From positions 95,498 to 159,497 of the forward strand of contig BDIU01000195.1 in the NCBI GenBank assembly GCA_002118135.1: a stretch of DNA of 64,000 nt. Reading direction: 5' to 3'. Below the pieces are notes generated by a model that did no database searches, was not told the DNA's origin, and saw only the letters and a list, made by a program, of their open reading frames with translations. The stretch is from Trebouxia sp. TZW2008. Lineage: Eukaryota > Chlorophyta > Trebouxiophyceae > Trebouxiales > Trebouxiaceae. Below are positions 23,001-33,821 of this stretch, piece after piece. The position numbers and the translations under genes were made by a program. Within the stretch, counting starts at the first letter, position 1. The number at the start of each line of letters is the position of its first letter.

Positions 23001-24435
23001 CACAGCAGCTGGTGCTGCAGCTGCTCAAGCAGCCAATCAAGCACCTGATCAAGCAGCCAATCACGCAGCTGTACCAGCGGCTGATGCCAGGGATGGTGCT
23101 GAACGCCAAGCAGGTTCTGAGGGCGATGCTGATGCTATAGCTTCCCAGGATGGGGTTCAGAAGGGACAGGTGGAGGCTGATGAGACGTACACAGCTACAG
23201 ACGGAGACAGTGAGGAGAGCTGTGCCAGTAGCAGTGAAGGAGAGGAAGAGGAAGTGGATACTGCAGGCGCTGAGCAGGTATGCCACCCTTAACCTTCATG
23301 ATTTTTAAGCAAACTGAGTACACCATGAATTTGTGGCTTGATGACCCTGGCAGCACGTGTGAAATGTCAAAGGTTTTGGTTTTCGTGGGTGGAGTGAGAA
23401 GTCTGTTGCTGCTGTTGCTTGCAAATTTATGCGTGGACTGGGAGCATTGTATGACTGCCAGGCTTTCTGGCTTTTGCCTTTTTACAGATCTGACTCTCAA
23501 CCTTTGCATGCTTTGTGTCACGCAGCGCTCTCAAGCTGTGCACAAAAACTGGTCTTGCCCCTTATACACAGTTCAGCGTTTCACGCAAAGGGACTTCACG
23601 CAAAGGGACTTCATTCTCATGGCTGTGTCTTGTTCAAAAATGGTTCCAGCCAGCACCAGTCTTTGCAGATTGCAGTTGCATGACACCCAACAGGCCGGAT
23701 TGCTGTTGAACATGACTTTTCTCGTGTGCAGGAACAACCACAGCGCACAAGCACAGCAGAGCAGCAAGAAATTGCTGCGTTGCTGGCAGAGGAAAACGTT
23801 GAGGTGCTAGATCCTGAGGACAGGGACCGTCTAACTCAACTGGACAGCCTCACAGGAGCTCCCAAACCAGATGATGTGCTGTTGTTTGCTGTGCCAGTGT
23901 GCGCACCCTACTCAGCATTGCAGGGGTACAAGCACAAGCTGAAGCTCATACCCGGCACTCAGCGCAAGGGCAAAGCTGCACGCCAGGTCACCCTCCTACC
24001 CCCTGCATGCTGCCTAATGCATTGAGTGTAATTGACTTTGCTTTGGACATCCAGGAAAGCGTTTCACCTTAGAGATAGAGCTGCAAGTTGGCAATGTCAT
24101 GAGGAGCGTGTGGCAAGGCTTGTGGAAATGTGATGGGATGACTGTGGATTTTGAGCTGTTTATTGTGCTGTACTTTTGATGCAGAGTCAGCTGAGCTTGT
24201 GCATGTTCTTGCAAATTTGCTGACGTGCTTGAGATGACAGCCATATTGTCTGTCCATGCTGCAGGCAGTTGAATTGTTGTCAAGGCAAGCAGACATTCCA
24301 GCAAGGGAAAAGGAGCTGATCAAAGCAGTGCCAGACATGGACATGATCAATGCCTTTGTTGGCACAGTCAAGTTATCAATGCCTGGTCTGGTGAAAATCA
24401 AGCAAAATGTCCGCAAAAACAAGAAAAAGGAATGA
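11058..24435 (+). CDS. NEMF: NEMF / Rqc2 ribosome-quality-control factor
   Basis: Rqc2/NEMF binds stalled 60S-peptidyl-tRNA complexes, recruits Listerin and adds C-terminal tails. Nineteen exons: 11058-11165, 11357-11446, 12159-12329, 13101-13293, 13709-13918, 14680-14927, 15308-15442, 16109-16357, 17552-17847, 18375-18558, 18845-18964, 19297-19426, 19968-20142, 20787-20931, 21314-21502, 22035-22137, 22610-23277, 23732-23986, 24265-24435. Total 3840 nt, 1279 residues, longer than human NEMF (about 1076) because of Ala/Gln/Ser-rich exons 13-17. [43 protein letters not shown]10 and D100-R101 match the yeast D9/D98/R99 needed for tailing. A charged coiled coil follows, then NFACT-R ([49 protein letters not shown]). 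[37 protein letters not shown]. The end is lysine-rich. The introns are full of exon echoes. Exon 13-15 borders are the least certain. Confidence 0.95.
11528..11715 (+). repeat. MITE-like dispersed repeat copy
   Basis: NEMF intron 2. Shares with 12445-12612 and 16528-16650 the blocks ttaccaaga, ttgtcct, a ccactgcagt-like block, cttgccttgtcctta and, with 12445, the end attgtacag. Diverged, so probably old. Confidence 0.5.
11999..12158 (+). repeat. Upstream echo of NEMF exon 3
   Basis: The block tgtgaatatgctgccatgtg then cctgcagtatcagaagg at 12000-12050 copies tgtgaatacgctgccatgcg then cttgcagtaccagaagg at 12133-12180, which spans the real acceptor at 12158. The copy includes its own cag acceptor and about 25 bases of exon before similarity fades. 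Confidence 0.8.
12380..12444 (+). repeat. Downstream echo of NEMF exon 3 end
   Basis: The last ~55 bases of exon 3 (…ctcgagctttactctcag) recur after a short gap as …cctggagctttactctcag at 12420-12440, again followed by gt. It could act as a second donor-bearing exon end. Confidence 0.8.
12445..12612 (+). repeat. MITE-like dispersed repeat copy
   Basis: NEMF intron 3. Begins taatctctctctataacga and contains ttgtcctcacttggagatac, cactgcagt, ccttgtccttacatcgagag and tgtccttacatcaag. This is the best-preserved member of the family in the window. Confidence 0.6.
13454..13708 (+). repeat. Two tandem ~126 bp copies before NEMF exon 5
   Basis: The acceptor plus first ~65 bases of exon 5 and ~60 bases of intron are repeated three times: copies start at about 13457 and 13583, and the real exon at 13709. 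The first copy translates [18 protein letters not shown] then stop. The second translates [20 protein letters not shown] and stays open in the same frame into the real exon, so use of its acceptor would insert 42 residues without a frameshift. Confidence 0.88.
15560..15665 (+). repeat. Downstream echo of NEMF exon 7
   Basis: gcagggcaagctgacaatct then gaagcaggaggccgctgaag and cagacagcaagct copies the exon 7 end (gggcaagcgcgctgatgacc … gaggctgctgaagcagaaag). Donor GT is lost in the copy. Confidence 0.75.
15940..16060 (+). repeat. Upstream echo of NEMF exon 8
   Basis: The echo starts at 15953, 156 bp before the real exon 8 start at 16109, and includes its acceptor (gactgcagtgcag). It translates [20 protein letters not shown] then [16 protein letters not shown], closely matching the real exon, and then reaches a stop. 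At roughly 85-90% identity it is among the best preserved echoes. Confidence 0.9.
16528..16650 (+). repeat. MITE-like dispersed repeat copy
   Basis: NEMF intron 8. Contains gtgcttacatcgaattgtta, ataccactgtagtcag and cattgtccttacatcgagag, the family hallmark blocks. Confidence 0.55.
16690..16762 (+). repeat. Downstream echo of NEMF exon 8
   Basis: ggctggctagattgaatctc then tggcactggacaagaacatt and atcactgtagtcttgaagat copies the [16 protein letters not shown] part of exon 8, with small indels that break the frame. Confidence 0.8.
17275..17505 (+). repeat. Two upstream echoes of NEMF exon 9
   Basis: The first copy starts at 17280 after a cag and translates [16 protein letters not shown], then meets a TAA where the real exon has TAT. 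A second partial copy (about 17394-17505) carries the …cagcagaagacaagtgacgc then caacgagaaagccctgaaag part. The real exon starts at 17552. Confidence 0.85.
18105..18185 (+). repeat. Upstream echo of NEMF exon 10
   Basis: Starting at 18113 after ccag, it translates in the exon phase as [20 protein letters not shown], then a stop. The real exon at 18375 gives [17 protein letters not shown]. Confidence 0.85.
19775..19925 (+). repeat. Upstream near-full echo of NEMF exon 13
   Basis: The copy starts at 19781 after a good tctgcag acceptor and parallels the real exon at 19968 over ~125 bases ([20 protein letters not shown] versus [20 protein letters not shown]). Both are open in the same exon phase. 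The copy lacks an obvious donor, so it is a candidate alternative or decaying exon. Confidence 0.85.
21008..21075 (+). repeat. Downstream echo of NEMF exon 14 end
   Basis: agacacctgtaagcgaagga then gcgcaggctcatgcagaagc copies the [15 protein letters not shown] end. The donor gtgggc of the real exon is gc in the copy (caggcgagctgc). Confidence 0.8.
22330..22525 (+). repeat. Two upstream echoes of NEMF exon 17
   Basis: Copies at about 22340-22420 and 22470-22520 repeat the gcaggcgggcaaaagagcaa then gcaggagaagaaggaggcgc start of the exon at 22610. The first retains ~80 bases, the second ~50 with more change. Both keep the cag acceptor. Confidence 0.85.
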
Positions 24436-24715
24436 AACTTCGTCTGTTTAGTACGAATGCTTGACAAATAATGCTCCTGTCAGTGAAACTACTTCTGCCA
24501 GACTAAGACAGATATTGAGCTTTGTTCAAAATTGGCTGCAATTGAATCAATATGTGCATGTGATGGGAGTCAGCTTGATGATCAAACGTAAATGAGCAAT
24601 GATACCACCCCACATACGCATTTCATACTGCGGACTAACCATATTGTAGTCAACTGTGCAGGGCATCGCGGTTGATGCAGCCAGGCAACCGAGCATGATA
24701 TGGCAGAATGTTGCT

Positions 24716-25743
24716 TTATTTCTTGGCTTTGATGATTAAGAAAGCAAGGGCCACAGCAATGCCTGCTGCTGATATTTGTTTCCTGCACAGCAGAAAAAGA
24801 TTTGCTTGTAACCAGCTACAATAGTTGGTGAAATACATTTCAGTCAGCAAAGCGCAAAGCGTCAAATGTGCCCCTGCATTGAAAGGCTTCAGGACAGCAG
24901 AAGAGAGTTCTGTAGTTTGCATATGAACATGACATACCTCCTGGGATTGCTGTTGGGATTGTTTTTGGACACATCAGCTGCAGTATCATCAGCAGCAGGA
25001 GGAGCATCATCAGCAGCAGCCTCATCACCACCTGAGCTTGGAATTGCCTTTCTCAAAACTGGCTGCATGATGTAGTTGTCAAAATAGTTTGTCAACACTT
25101 CCTCATTATTCACAACTCCTGCAAAAGCCAGGCAGTTTAGAGGAAAGCAGCAAGATTATTGAGTTCGGCAATCTTGTCCAACGATCAACTCTGTGTATAC
25201 CTTGCCAGTGTTCTTGCCTCAATGCTGCAGTGTCTGGGATGTATCTGTGAAGAAGCAGCCCCATAAAGGAGACATTATCCCCACCATTGTCTTCAGAAAC
25301 ATGCACATAAGCTTGCCCAGTGGCCTGCTTCAAGCCGCATGACATTGTGAACGTGTTTACATAGCCCTCCCTGCAAACGTGTGCATCAATTGAAGCTTTC
25401 AACGAGGCCCAAAGAGCACAGCATAGCTGTTGTGTTATCTTTGCTCGTTTACCTTCTGTACTGAAAAACCCACGCATCCGGGCTACGATTCCAGTCCATC
25501 TGTGGTGTGTATTCCCGAGCATGGACGTTCTTGAACCCCGATTGCACAAACAAGCCTGCGCGACAGCGGCACAGGCGGTAGTACGCGGCTGTCGCTATTT
25601 GGAATCCTTGCGCGTTTGAAAATGAACTCACAGTGCAAAGACAAAGCCAACACCGCGCCGCCGTCCTTGGTATATACGTGACTTGGTGATTTGACAGCCT
25701 TGCCGAGGAGCTGCTCCAGTGGTGGTCGGTCGGCAGAAGACAT
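24716..25743 (-). CDS. PI31-like proteasome-regulator domain, tail-anchored
   Basis: Five exons on minus: 25743-25632, 25555-25453, 25370-25201, 25118-24938, 24782-24716. Total 633 nt, 210 residues, phases consistent. Residues 1-145 have the pattern of the PI31 N-terminal (Fub1) fold: VLALSLHCLFVQSGF, DWNRSPDAWVFQYR, NTFTMSCGLKQATG, MGLLLHRYIPD. The similarity is a pattern judged by eye, not a search. PI31/PTRE1 proteins bind and regulate 20S/26S proteasomes. Next comes an Ala/Asp-rich linker (DEAAADDAPPAADDTAAD). In place of the family's usual proline/glycine-rich proteasome-binding tail there is a short hydrophobic segment ISAAGIAVALAFLIIKAKK at the extreme C terminus, typical of a tail anchor for the ER or mitochondrial outer membrane. 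The gene structure is more secure than the family call. Confidence 0.6.
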
Positions 25744-26784
25744 GGCGAAAGTGAGATCTCGTCAGCAAGTTGCTTCCGGCATTAATCGCGGTCAGGTCAG
25801 CGCGTGGCCAGTAGACTCACAATCTGTTTGCTTGAGTGCTGTTCAGGTGTCACAACTGCGCTTTCGACTGCGAGAACACCGCACCGAGATGGAAGTCGGT
25901 TAATCTGCTGCGCTGACTGCTTGCTATGACTCATGACCACACAGTATGCACCACATCATTGCACGGTACCATGTCAGCTTGAACAACACACTTTTGAGTA
26001 CAGCTTCGCAAGCTCGGGCAAAGGAATGGCTGCAGACCTCAATGCCGGAGGCCTGCACATACAAGTAACCAAAGCAGTTATGCTCACAAGTTCAACTAGC
26101 ATTTCAAAGTTTGTGGCTGGCCATAGCATCAACGCCCTTCTTGAAGCTTAAGTACAGAATCAGGAGCCGGCAAGCTACTGCAAGTTTGCACGCTGCTGAC
26201 GGCAACAACGTAACAGAGCTTCGACATGCAAGAATGCATGATCTGGAGCCAGGGTACGCACAGTCTGCGTGATTGTGGTATTACAGAGCTCAAGCGTGGG
26301 ATCATAGTGTACAAAAGTATTTGCCATTGACCAGACACAAGTAGAAACATGCATGAAACCCCTGCTGCGCTACAGACCACTAATAATTGGCCAAAATGGT
26401 ATGCATACTTCAAAGAATGAACACCCAGATCACATCTAAAGACACTTGACTCAGACAGCCTAGCAATTCTGCAAAACCAAGGACAAAGCCACTGCAGACG
26501 ACTATTTGGGACACCAGTTCTGGTATGCTTGGAGTGTCTCAATTTCAGCAGTCTGTCGAGCCTGAAGGTCATCCCAGCCACTATCATATGCACGGTGACT
26601 CATGGACCTGCAGACAGCGAAGGCAAAGTCAATGTCTATGACCTGAGCTACAAATGCATATTGCTGCAGCTGACAATGCATGATGTTGCATCTGAATGGG
26701 CACACCCCATGACAGCAGCAATATGTAGAGCTGATGTCACAGTGCTGTAAGAGCAGCAAATGCACCAAGCAGGATGGTGCGCTT
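25744..26784. other. Intergenic region, nothing recognised
   Basis: Upstream of the PI31-like gene and downstream of the UIM-type gene. A short plus-strand reading frame from 25742 (MAKVRSRQQVASGINRGQ, followed by gtcagc) is the only hint of coding, and no further exons were found for it. Otherwise it should hold a promoter and a 3' UTR. Confidence 0.4.
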
Positions 26785-29700
26785 TCATGACAAGCCAACA
26801 TACCTTTTGGGGGACCTGACTTCTGGACATGTCAGCTCCTCTTTGGTCCACTTCCTGCTGCAGTACCCCTCATCATTGTGCGCATTGGCCTGGAAAGGTG
26901 CCCATAACCCAACAAGAGCTCTGGCAAAAGATGCTGGCTGTGCTGATGCAACTTGGCCGCTTGTGGAGGCCTCTACAGGCTGTACATCTGGTGCCTGCTG
27001 CTGGCAGGAACGTGCAGCAGCGGTGCTAGTGGATGCCAGCATCATAGAGTTGGTCAACAGCTTGCCCTCTAGCTCATGCTGAGACCTGAGCTCTGAGAGC
27101 CGAGACGCAGCAGCAGCATGCAGCAAAAGGGCAGCTCCTGCCCTGCTGGGATCTGCTTCCAGAAGCTTGCTGTCATTGTCCTCTGGCTGGTGTGGTTGCC
27201 CGTTGAGAATGGTGGAAACTGTGCTGGGGTTTGGACAACAATCTGACCAGGCAGTCTGCTGCTCGTTCAGCCAGCCAGCTGCTGTGAGTAGCAGGGAGGG
27301 CTTCTGCTTTTTGGAGTCATAAGACAGGAAAGCCTTGGCTGCATCTTCATCCATGCTCAGGGTTGAGCGTAGCCTTCTGCTGCCAACTGCAAAGCAACAC
27401 ATGATGTCAGAAATAGTTGTATACACCATCACGGGCACCATCACAGGTTGCAGAGATGGTTTACAGTGGGAGTGCACATGCAGCAACTGTAGGTCCAGCT
27501 GACACAACACAATTCATTCAGAAGGAAACACACTTGCCTGCAACACAGCCTCAGGATGTAGCCAGTGTGCAATTGTGTGACCAGATTAAAATAATAATTG
27601 TATGCAGAATAGAGCAGCTTGCAAATTTGAGAGTGGCTCGTGCATGAGCATGTGACATCGACACACGTTCTGACAAGCTTATCGAAAGACCAGACCAATC
27701 TGCCTTGCAAAAGAGGAGAGGCACGCGTAATTTCAAGCAGAATGTCATTCGTGCCACAATCTTTGATGCGCCAGTGCATCTTTGCTGTAGCTTGACAGCA
27801 CAAGCAACTCAGAAAACGAAAGATGGTTGCACATCAGCTTGTTGAGCCGCATAAGCTGCACATGTACAAGAATATAACAGCGGACACTATTTCCAGCTCA
27901 AGTGCAGTAACTACAAAACGCTGATGGTTTGGACTATAGTTCTAGAAGAGAAGCCTAGAAACTTGATAAAGATAGGTGAGACTTACTGGAAGTGAGTGAT
28001 GAAGGCATCTGCTTGGCAGCCTTGCGAGCCCTCCCTCTGCCTTTTGCAGCAGATGCAGATGGCTGAAGCACCTGGGCGTCTGTCTCTGGAGGGAAAACTG
28101 GCACAGCTGATGGCCCACCAGAAGTCATGCCATTAGGCTCTGCCGCAGCCTGGAAAGCATATCAGATGTCAGATAACTGCCGACTCACAAATGGCAGGCA
28201 GATGCAAATGAAAGCCTGCAACAAAGGTAGACAAAGCCAGGTTATCCATAGCACTCAGAGACAAATGCCAGGCAAATGTGAAGACAAGCCGGCATCAAAA
28301 TCAGGCTACACCAGATAAATGCTGAGCTCTCAAATACGCACCACAAACAGATGTAATGAGCTTGATGAATTGATGAGTTGATTGATTGTGCTGATTCACA
28401 ACAGGCGAAAGCATGCAACAAAGGCAGGCAACGCCAAGTGCAGTCCAGTTGAGTTGCATAGACAAATGAGCCAAAGCGCAAGCAGACCAACATGTAGCTG
28501 ACAGGATGACAGCATGACTCACCTGATGAGTAGCATCAGCTGCTGATGCCTGCAAGGTGAGACTATCTCTGCTGGGCGTCCTGTTGACTGTGCGAGGCCT
28601 GCCAGGCTTGCCATGCTTGCGCTTCAGCGTCTGCAGAAAGAACATCTTGTATCAGTATTTTTGAGATCAAGCACTTCTGTCTTCGACTACGTCTAAACGA
28701 TTCAGCGCCTATAGGCAGATAGGCATGGTGCATTTGCACAGACCAGTGAGCAATAATTGCAAAGAGCTAGACATGATGCAGGGCTGCTGCAAACTGGGGA
28801 GGTGTTTCAACATTGAAGCACTGCTCACTCTGCAGAGTGCAAGCACATAGCTTAACACAGACATCACCTTATGCGCAGGAGCTGAAGTGAGCTTGACAAG
28901 GTCATCTGGCTGCTGCATGGTTGTGGCAGCCTCCGCTGCCTCAAGCACTGATGCAGGGCTGAGCTTTTCAGCTGGGGTGCCTGGCTGCTCTGCAACAGCT
29001 GAGTGTACAGCAGCAGCTTTGGCAGCATCTGTCACAGATAGCCTGTGCTTCAAAGTCACCTTGAGGCCAGTCCTGGGCTGCGCATGTGGAACTACACGTG
29101 CTGACTCTGACCCAGGCAAAGCACTTGATGATGGCTGCTGATCTAACGACGCATTGGGAGCTGGTGCTTGAAGCCTAGGGCTTGCCACAGGGGCAGAAAC
29201 ACGGGCTTCTAAGCTGCTTTTCCTGGGCGAGAAGTCGCTGAAAAGGTCAGACTCAACCAGCTGAGCCATGGGGGCACTAGGGTGTGAGGATAGCTGATGG
29301 GTACGCGGACAAGGGTGAAGGCTGTTGCGAGAGCGCGGCGTGGCATCTGAGCCTGGCATGTGGTGATCCCTGGGTGTGTGCATCCCATGTTTGCTCCTTC
29401 TCTGCTGAACAAACTCAGCTGCTGCCGGTGATTCTAAACCGTTGAGCTGCTGAGCCTTCTCAAGCTTTGGTTCAGGCTTGACCCGCACCTTCAGAGCTTT
29501 GAGCGAGTGCTTGGGTGATGCAGCAAAGCCGTCTCGTTGGAGATCTGACTTGGCATGCTGAAGCTTGGGCAGATGGGCAGATGCTTCTGAGAAGCTGAGG
29601 GGACCAGTGGTTTGAGGCTGTAGCACACTCTGAGACAGAGCCTTGCGCATTGCAAGACGCTGTGTCCTCTTATCCAACAGATCCATGCCGTCTTCAAGAG

Positions 29701-31926
29701 GCAGCCTGATGCAAGCACGCCAATCGTCAGTTCGTGCAGAAAAGTGAAAGACTTTTGCAAATATGCAAGGAGTGCAAATGCTTTGCACACAGCAGACGTG
29801 AATGAACTTACGCCTTAGCTGCATGTTGGCGAAACACAGCGGCGGCGGGCAAAACACAGCAGCAGCAAGCAGAAAGCCTGAGCTATAAGAAAACCTAAAA
29901 GCTTCAACGAGCGAATAGTGTTGTTGAAGCTGCATATGCATAGTTGCTGTGGCTGGATGTCAGTCCCCATGAAACAGCTGCATCTTTGCAATGGATGATG
30001 CAGTTTTAATTTTTTCTATTTTTTCAGCCAGCAACAGAGCAGCGCATGGTCCTGCAGTAAATCACAGCAGCTGGTGTGTAGCAGTGCACACCTGATGCTC
30101 GCAACAGCTTCAGATTGCAGTTCATCTCTGACTTTGCCCTCCTCTGCTGTGTCCAAGATGTCTCGGCTGGATAGATCAGAAGTGCGCTGTCGCTCTGCAG
30201 ATGGGGACTCTTTATCACTGTGAACGTGTTTGCATTTACTGGTGGCACGACCTGGATGGCTGTCAGCATCTGAGTCAATAGGGTGCAAGCGTGAGCTGGC
30301 CGCAGGTTGATTAGAGGAATCTGCTGTGAGGCGTAGCTTGGACGAAGTGGAATGGCTCTGTTTGCTAGTGCCAGACAAGCTTTCTAGACGACCGCTTCTT
30401 GCACCTGCAACTAAACGTCAAGTGTCAAGCACATGAGAGAGCAGCAATGTCTGATCCAAGTAGTGCAGGCCACAAGGAACATCACGCTCCAGAAAAGCAA
30501 AAGGCCAGGCAACAGCCAGGTGACAAGAAGGGATGACGCTTCAACTCTGACTAGCACTGTAGGAGCAGCGATTCATTGTAAAAGCGTCAATCATGTCAAA
30601 CAAGAAGCTCAGTGAGCACTTACATAGTTGATGATCAGGTTGACCCAGCTGTGATGCAACATCGCTGTGCTGACTGGTGAGGCTGCGGGCAGGTAGAGCT
30701 GACTTAGCAGACCGTCTGTGAGGTTTGACCGCTGACTCATCCTCACTGACACTGTCCTGCCCAGAATCTGACACACCCTCAATGTCACTGGCTTCATCCT
30801 GCATGTCACGTACATTCAGCATATGCAAAAACAGCAAGCAATAGATACAGATGCCAAAAGCTGCAGCTCAGTCACGAGAGCTTGAAGGCCCACATATCAG
30901 CGTCTCACATCGATGCTTCGCAGCTGCTCATGGGAATGAACACTGAAGTATTTTCAACACATCAAACTAGTTTCAATGTCCAAGCCAGATATTGAACAGA
31001 ACATTCACCTCTGAATCCAAAGGTTGGCTGGCCTCTCGGTCTTTTGCTTGAAGAGCTGCAGCTGCCTTCTTGCTTTCTTCCATGGCCAGAGCAAGCTGCT
31101 GTCTTTCTGTGAGCCCTGCACAGAAACACCAACATGCGTCAGCGCAGTTCACTGACAGCGTGCAACGTTTTCATCTTGTGCTTGGGATGCTGTGCTAGCA
31201 GAAAAACTTACTAGGCACAATCCCATCACGCAAGGCTGAGCCTGATTGCACTTCAGAGGCAGTGCGCGCCACACGCCGCTTCTTGGATTGTTCATTGGGT
31301 GGCTGTGCATGAGGCTTGCGCTTCCGCTGAACTGGACCAGTACCTTTGTGCATGCTGTAGATGCTTCGAGCTGACTTGCTTGAGGAGCAGGAAAGGCGGC
31401 TCTGCACAAATCCAACCACATGATGAGTATAGAGAATAAGTACCTCAAGCATGACTGACTGCTTCTGCTCTGTCTGTGGCTAACTGCTGAAATGAAACAA
31501 TTTAATCTAAGGACTCTGCTGTTGCTGAAAGAAGGAGCCAGTACAAGGGTTTTCTGCCAGACCAAAGAGACAGTACATGCTTTCAAGGAGCATGATGCAT
31601 CACCCGTCAGGCAAAGCAGAATTTCACAGGAGCAAACACTCTACACAGCCTTATCTACACTTGCTGAACAACCACGAGATAACGCGACAAAGCTGAGGTG
31701 GAGCATGAGTGGGCAGGGCGGGTGAAGGGCAAGAGAGCGCGAACGCTACTTCACCCTCATTTTCAGGGTTGAATGATGCTGGCAGAAGTGGTTGAATGGC
31801 GATGTTCACAATTCGGTCTGCCCCGAGACCGCTTCGCAAGAGATTGTCCCAAGACACGTGCTGTCTTAGGGGGCTCGAAGGCAGCTTGCGACGTTCTGAA
31901 AGGCCTACCTTAACATGACGGCTCAT
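26785..31926 (-). CDS. Disordered nuclear-type protein with UIM-like and AT-hook-like motifs
   Basis: Not recognised as a named family. Nine exons on minus: 31926-31750, 31401-31212, 31115-31009, 30798-30624, 30404-30092, 29705-28868, 28630-28523, 28149-27987, 27386-26785. They total 2673 nt, 890 residues, all phases consistent; the exon 1 donor (gtagcg) is weak and an earlier one (aag|gtaggc) exists. Visible: a conserved-looking N terminus (HVSWDNLLRSGLGADRIVN), a basic stretch QRKRKPH…SKKRRVAR (likely NLS), a UIM-like helix ERQQLALAMEESKKAA, long Ser/Pro/Ala-rich disordered sequence, an AT-hook-like KHGKPGRPRTV, a second basic patch KGRGRARKAAKQ, and a C terminus ending PKRYVGLS. Together they suggest a chromatin- or ubiquitin-linked scaffold (inference). 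Splice structure is well supported; function is not. Confidence 0.75.
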
Positions 31927-32429
31927 ACTGGCCCACTGCGTCGCGACAGGATATGAGACTGTGGCAGACTGCCTGAAGGGGTGCCAAGACGCGCAATTTT
32001 GGCCCCGAAGCTTGAGTAGCGATTATACCCATGAAGGTCACTCCCAAGGCGACGTTTTACAGCTGAAAGCCTTACGCATGCCAACACTCTCAGAATACAA
32101 GTTCAGATACGCAAAGACGGGCTGGTGTGGTGCGCTGACGTTCAATAACTCGCGAAGAGGCGCGCTCAGACCAGGCAAATGGCAGAAGTGTTGGGAGGCG
32201 GTGAGCGGTGGCAGGGACAGCACAATGCCAGCAAAAAATCTGCTAGTACTTTTAGTAGTGCTGATCTGGCGAAAACGGCGCCGGGATCATGATTCCGCCG
32301 ACTACAGTCAATTACAGAAGTGGCAGCTCAGTAAAATTACACCTCATTACCTCGTCACCGTGATAGACTTCGCGGTGATAATGCCCAATCGTTGAAGCAG
32401 CAAGGAGAAGCTGATGGAATTTGCTGGTG
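31927..32429. other. Upstream region of the UIM-type gene
   Basis: Presumed promoter region, possibly shared with the weak + strand candidate at 32430. A 144-codon + frame (31961-32395) crosses it, but shows no family pattern and lacks support. Nothing else recognised. Confidence 0.4.
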
Positions 32430-33821
32430 ATGGCACCCAGCAAGCAGGCATTGGCAGGTACAGGGCAGAGTGTCCTGCTTAGACTCCTAGGTTCAGATAC
32501 GCTGCTGCACCTTCGTCAGCCTTCTGTTGCTGCACAGCTGGCAGCTGTCAGATCCAGTGCGTGGCAGCCCCGCTCAGCACCCCTATCTAGTTCAACTGCA
32601 AATTGAACAGCATGCAGCAACTTCACATACATCGACCCACTCCCGCACAAGCCCCGACAGCAAGCAGCAAGTCCTAAAGCGGATTGCGTCACACCGTCTG
32701 CTGGATTGGGCGGCACTCTGGACGTTTCACTGACATCGAAATCAAGGTGTAGATTGCACACAATCGGCAGCTTGCCAGCGCTGCGTAGTGCCGTGGCCGA
32801 AAGCATTTAGCACAGCACAGCCTATACCGTTGTGCAAGTGGAGTGAAGACCTCTGTCTGCATCCAAAACTGACAACAGCCTTGCAGTCTACAGACGCTTC
32901 AGCACATTGATGGCAAGCACATTTGCTTCAGATATCCAGCAGGTTCTCAGGGTTTAAAGCAAGATGCTATAGCAAATCATGTCAGCAACAACTTTTAGCC
33001 TCAAACATCTGCACAGTGCAGCCGTCAACAATTGCGTGTCTCAAGCAGCCTATAGCAGTTCCGTCCTGTCAGCAAGTGTATCTTGAGAATCTCACTCAGC
33101 AGATCACACAGCAGATGCAAAGCACATCACAGACAAACACACAGCAGCACAAGAGTCCAGCTTTGTTGAATGTGCAGCTCCAGTTGTCCAGTCTGCCAGT
33201 TGTTGCACATGAGCGTCAGCACTGTGCTCAGTACTTATGGCTTCTCGTGATCACCCTGTCAGCAAGTAAGCATGCCTGAATGGTCATGTGGGCAGAGTCC
33301 TTGCGAAGTAGCCTGAGCTCATAGTGCAGCAGCTGTGCAATGGACAGACCAGTAAAGACAGCTTGGCCCAGCTATCTCACAATAGCTTGCCATGGTTGCA
33401 GCATCATGCAAGCCAGATGCGGCCTAGTCTGGCTGTTGTCTCCTTGCAGGCTGCCGCCTTGCAACCTGTAGCTTGTTCATCGCCAGATCCAGGCTGCTTT
33501 GCTGTCTCTGTTGCCGGTGTACCTTAGCCAAGTGCGTGATGACTTCCTGCTTACATCATTCTTTGCCCAGGTTTAGTCGTTGTATGTCATGCTGGCTTCA
33601 GTTGATTATGTGTCATCTCACCATAATACAAAGTGCACAGTAGTACTGTCAAGTTGCAGTGGCACTTCTGTGTGGCTTCAACATTGTCACCCAAAGCATC
33701 AACGACAAATTGCAATCAGCATGATGGCTCAAGGCAGGGGTCTGTGGATCAGCTAGCTGCAATCAGTCAGGCAAGTGCAGCTGTTGGCCCAGAGCTCACT
33801 GTGTATGGCTCTGTGGCATAA
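32430..33821 (+). CDS. Possible LYR-motif small protein (tentative)
   Basis: The candidate start 32430-32457 (MAPSKQALA, donor gtacag) joins in phase to 32887-32942, giving QALAVYRRFSTLMASTFASD, which resembles the helix-1 start of complex-1 LYR proteins (AxxLYRxxLR), the accessory factors for mitochondrial Fe-S and respiratory assembly. The key Leu of LYR would be Val. Later pieces in compatible phase are less convincing: near 33450-33511 (AAALQPVACSSPDP…) and 33746-33821 ending VGPELTVYGSVA. No typical downstream RR..F motif was found. This may be a false model; only the first two exons deserve attention. Confidence 0.25.

Noticed and set aside
25742..25830. Plus-strand start MAKVRSRQQVASGINRGQ resembling the N terminus of ribosomal protein eL36, overlapping the PI31-like ATG
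   Set aside because: No downstream exon with the conserved eL36 core was found, and its ATG directly overlaps the divergent start codon of a better supported gene.
31961..32395. 144-codon + frame upstream of the UIM-type gene
   Set aside because: No family pattern, no compositional bias like the real exons, and it crosses the expected promoter.
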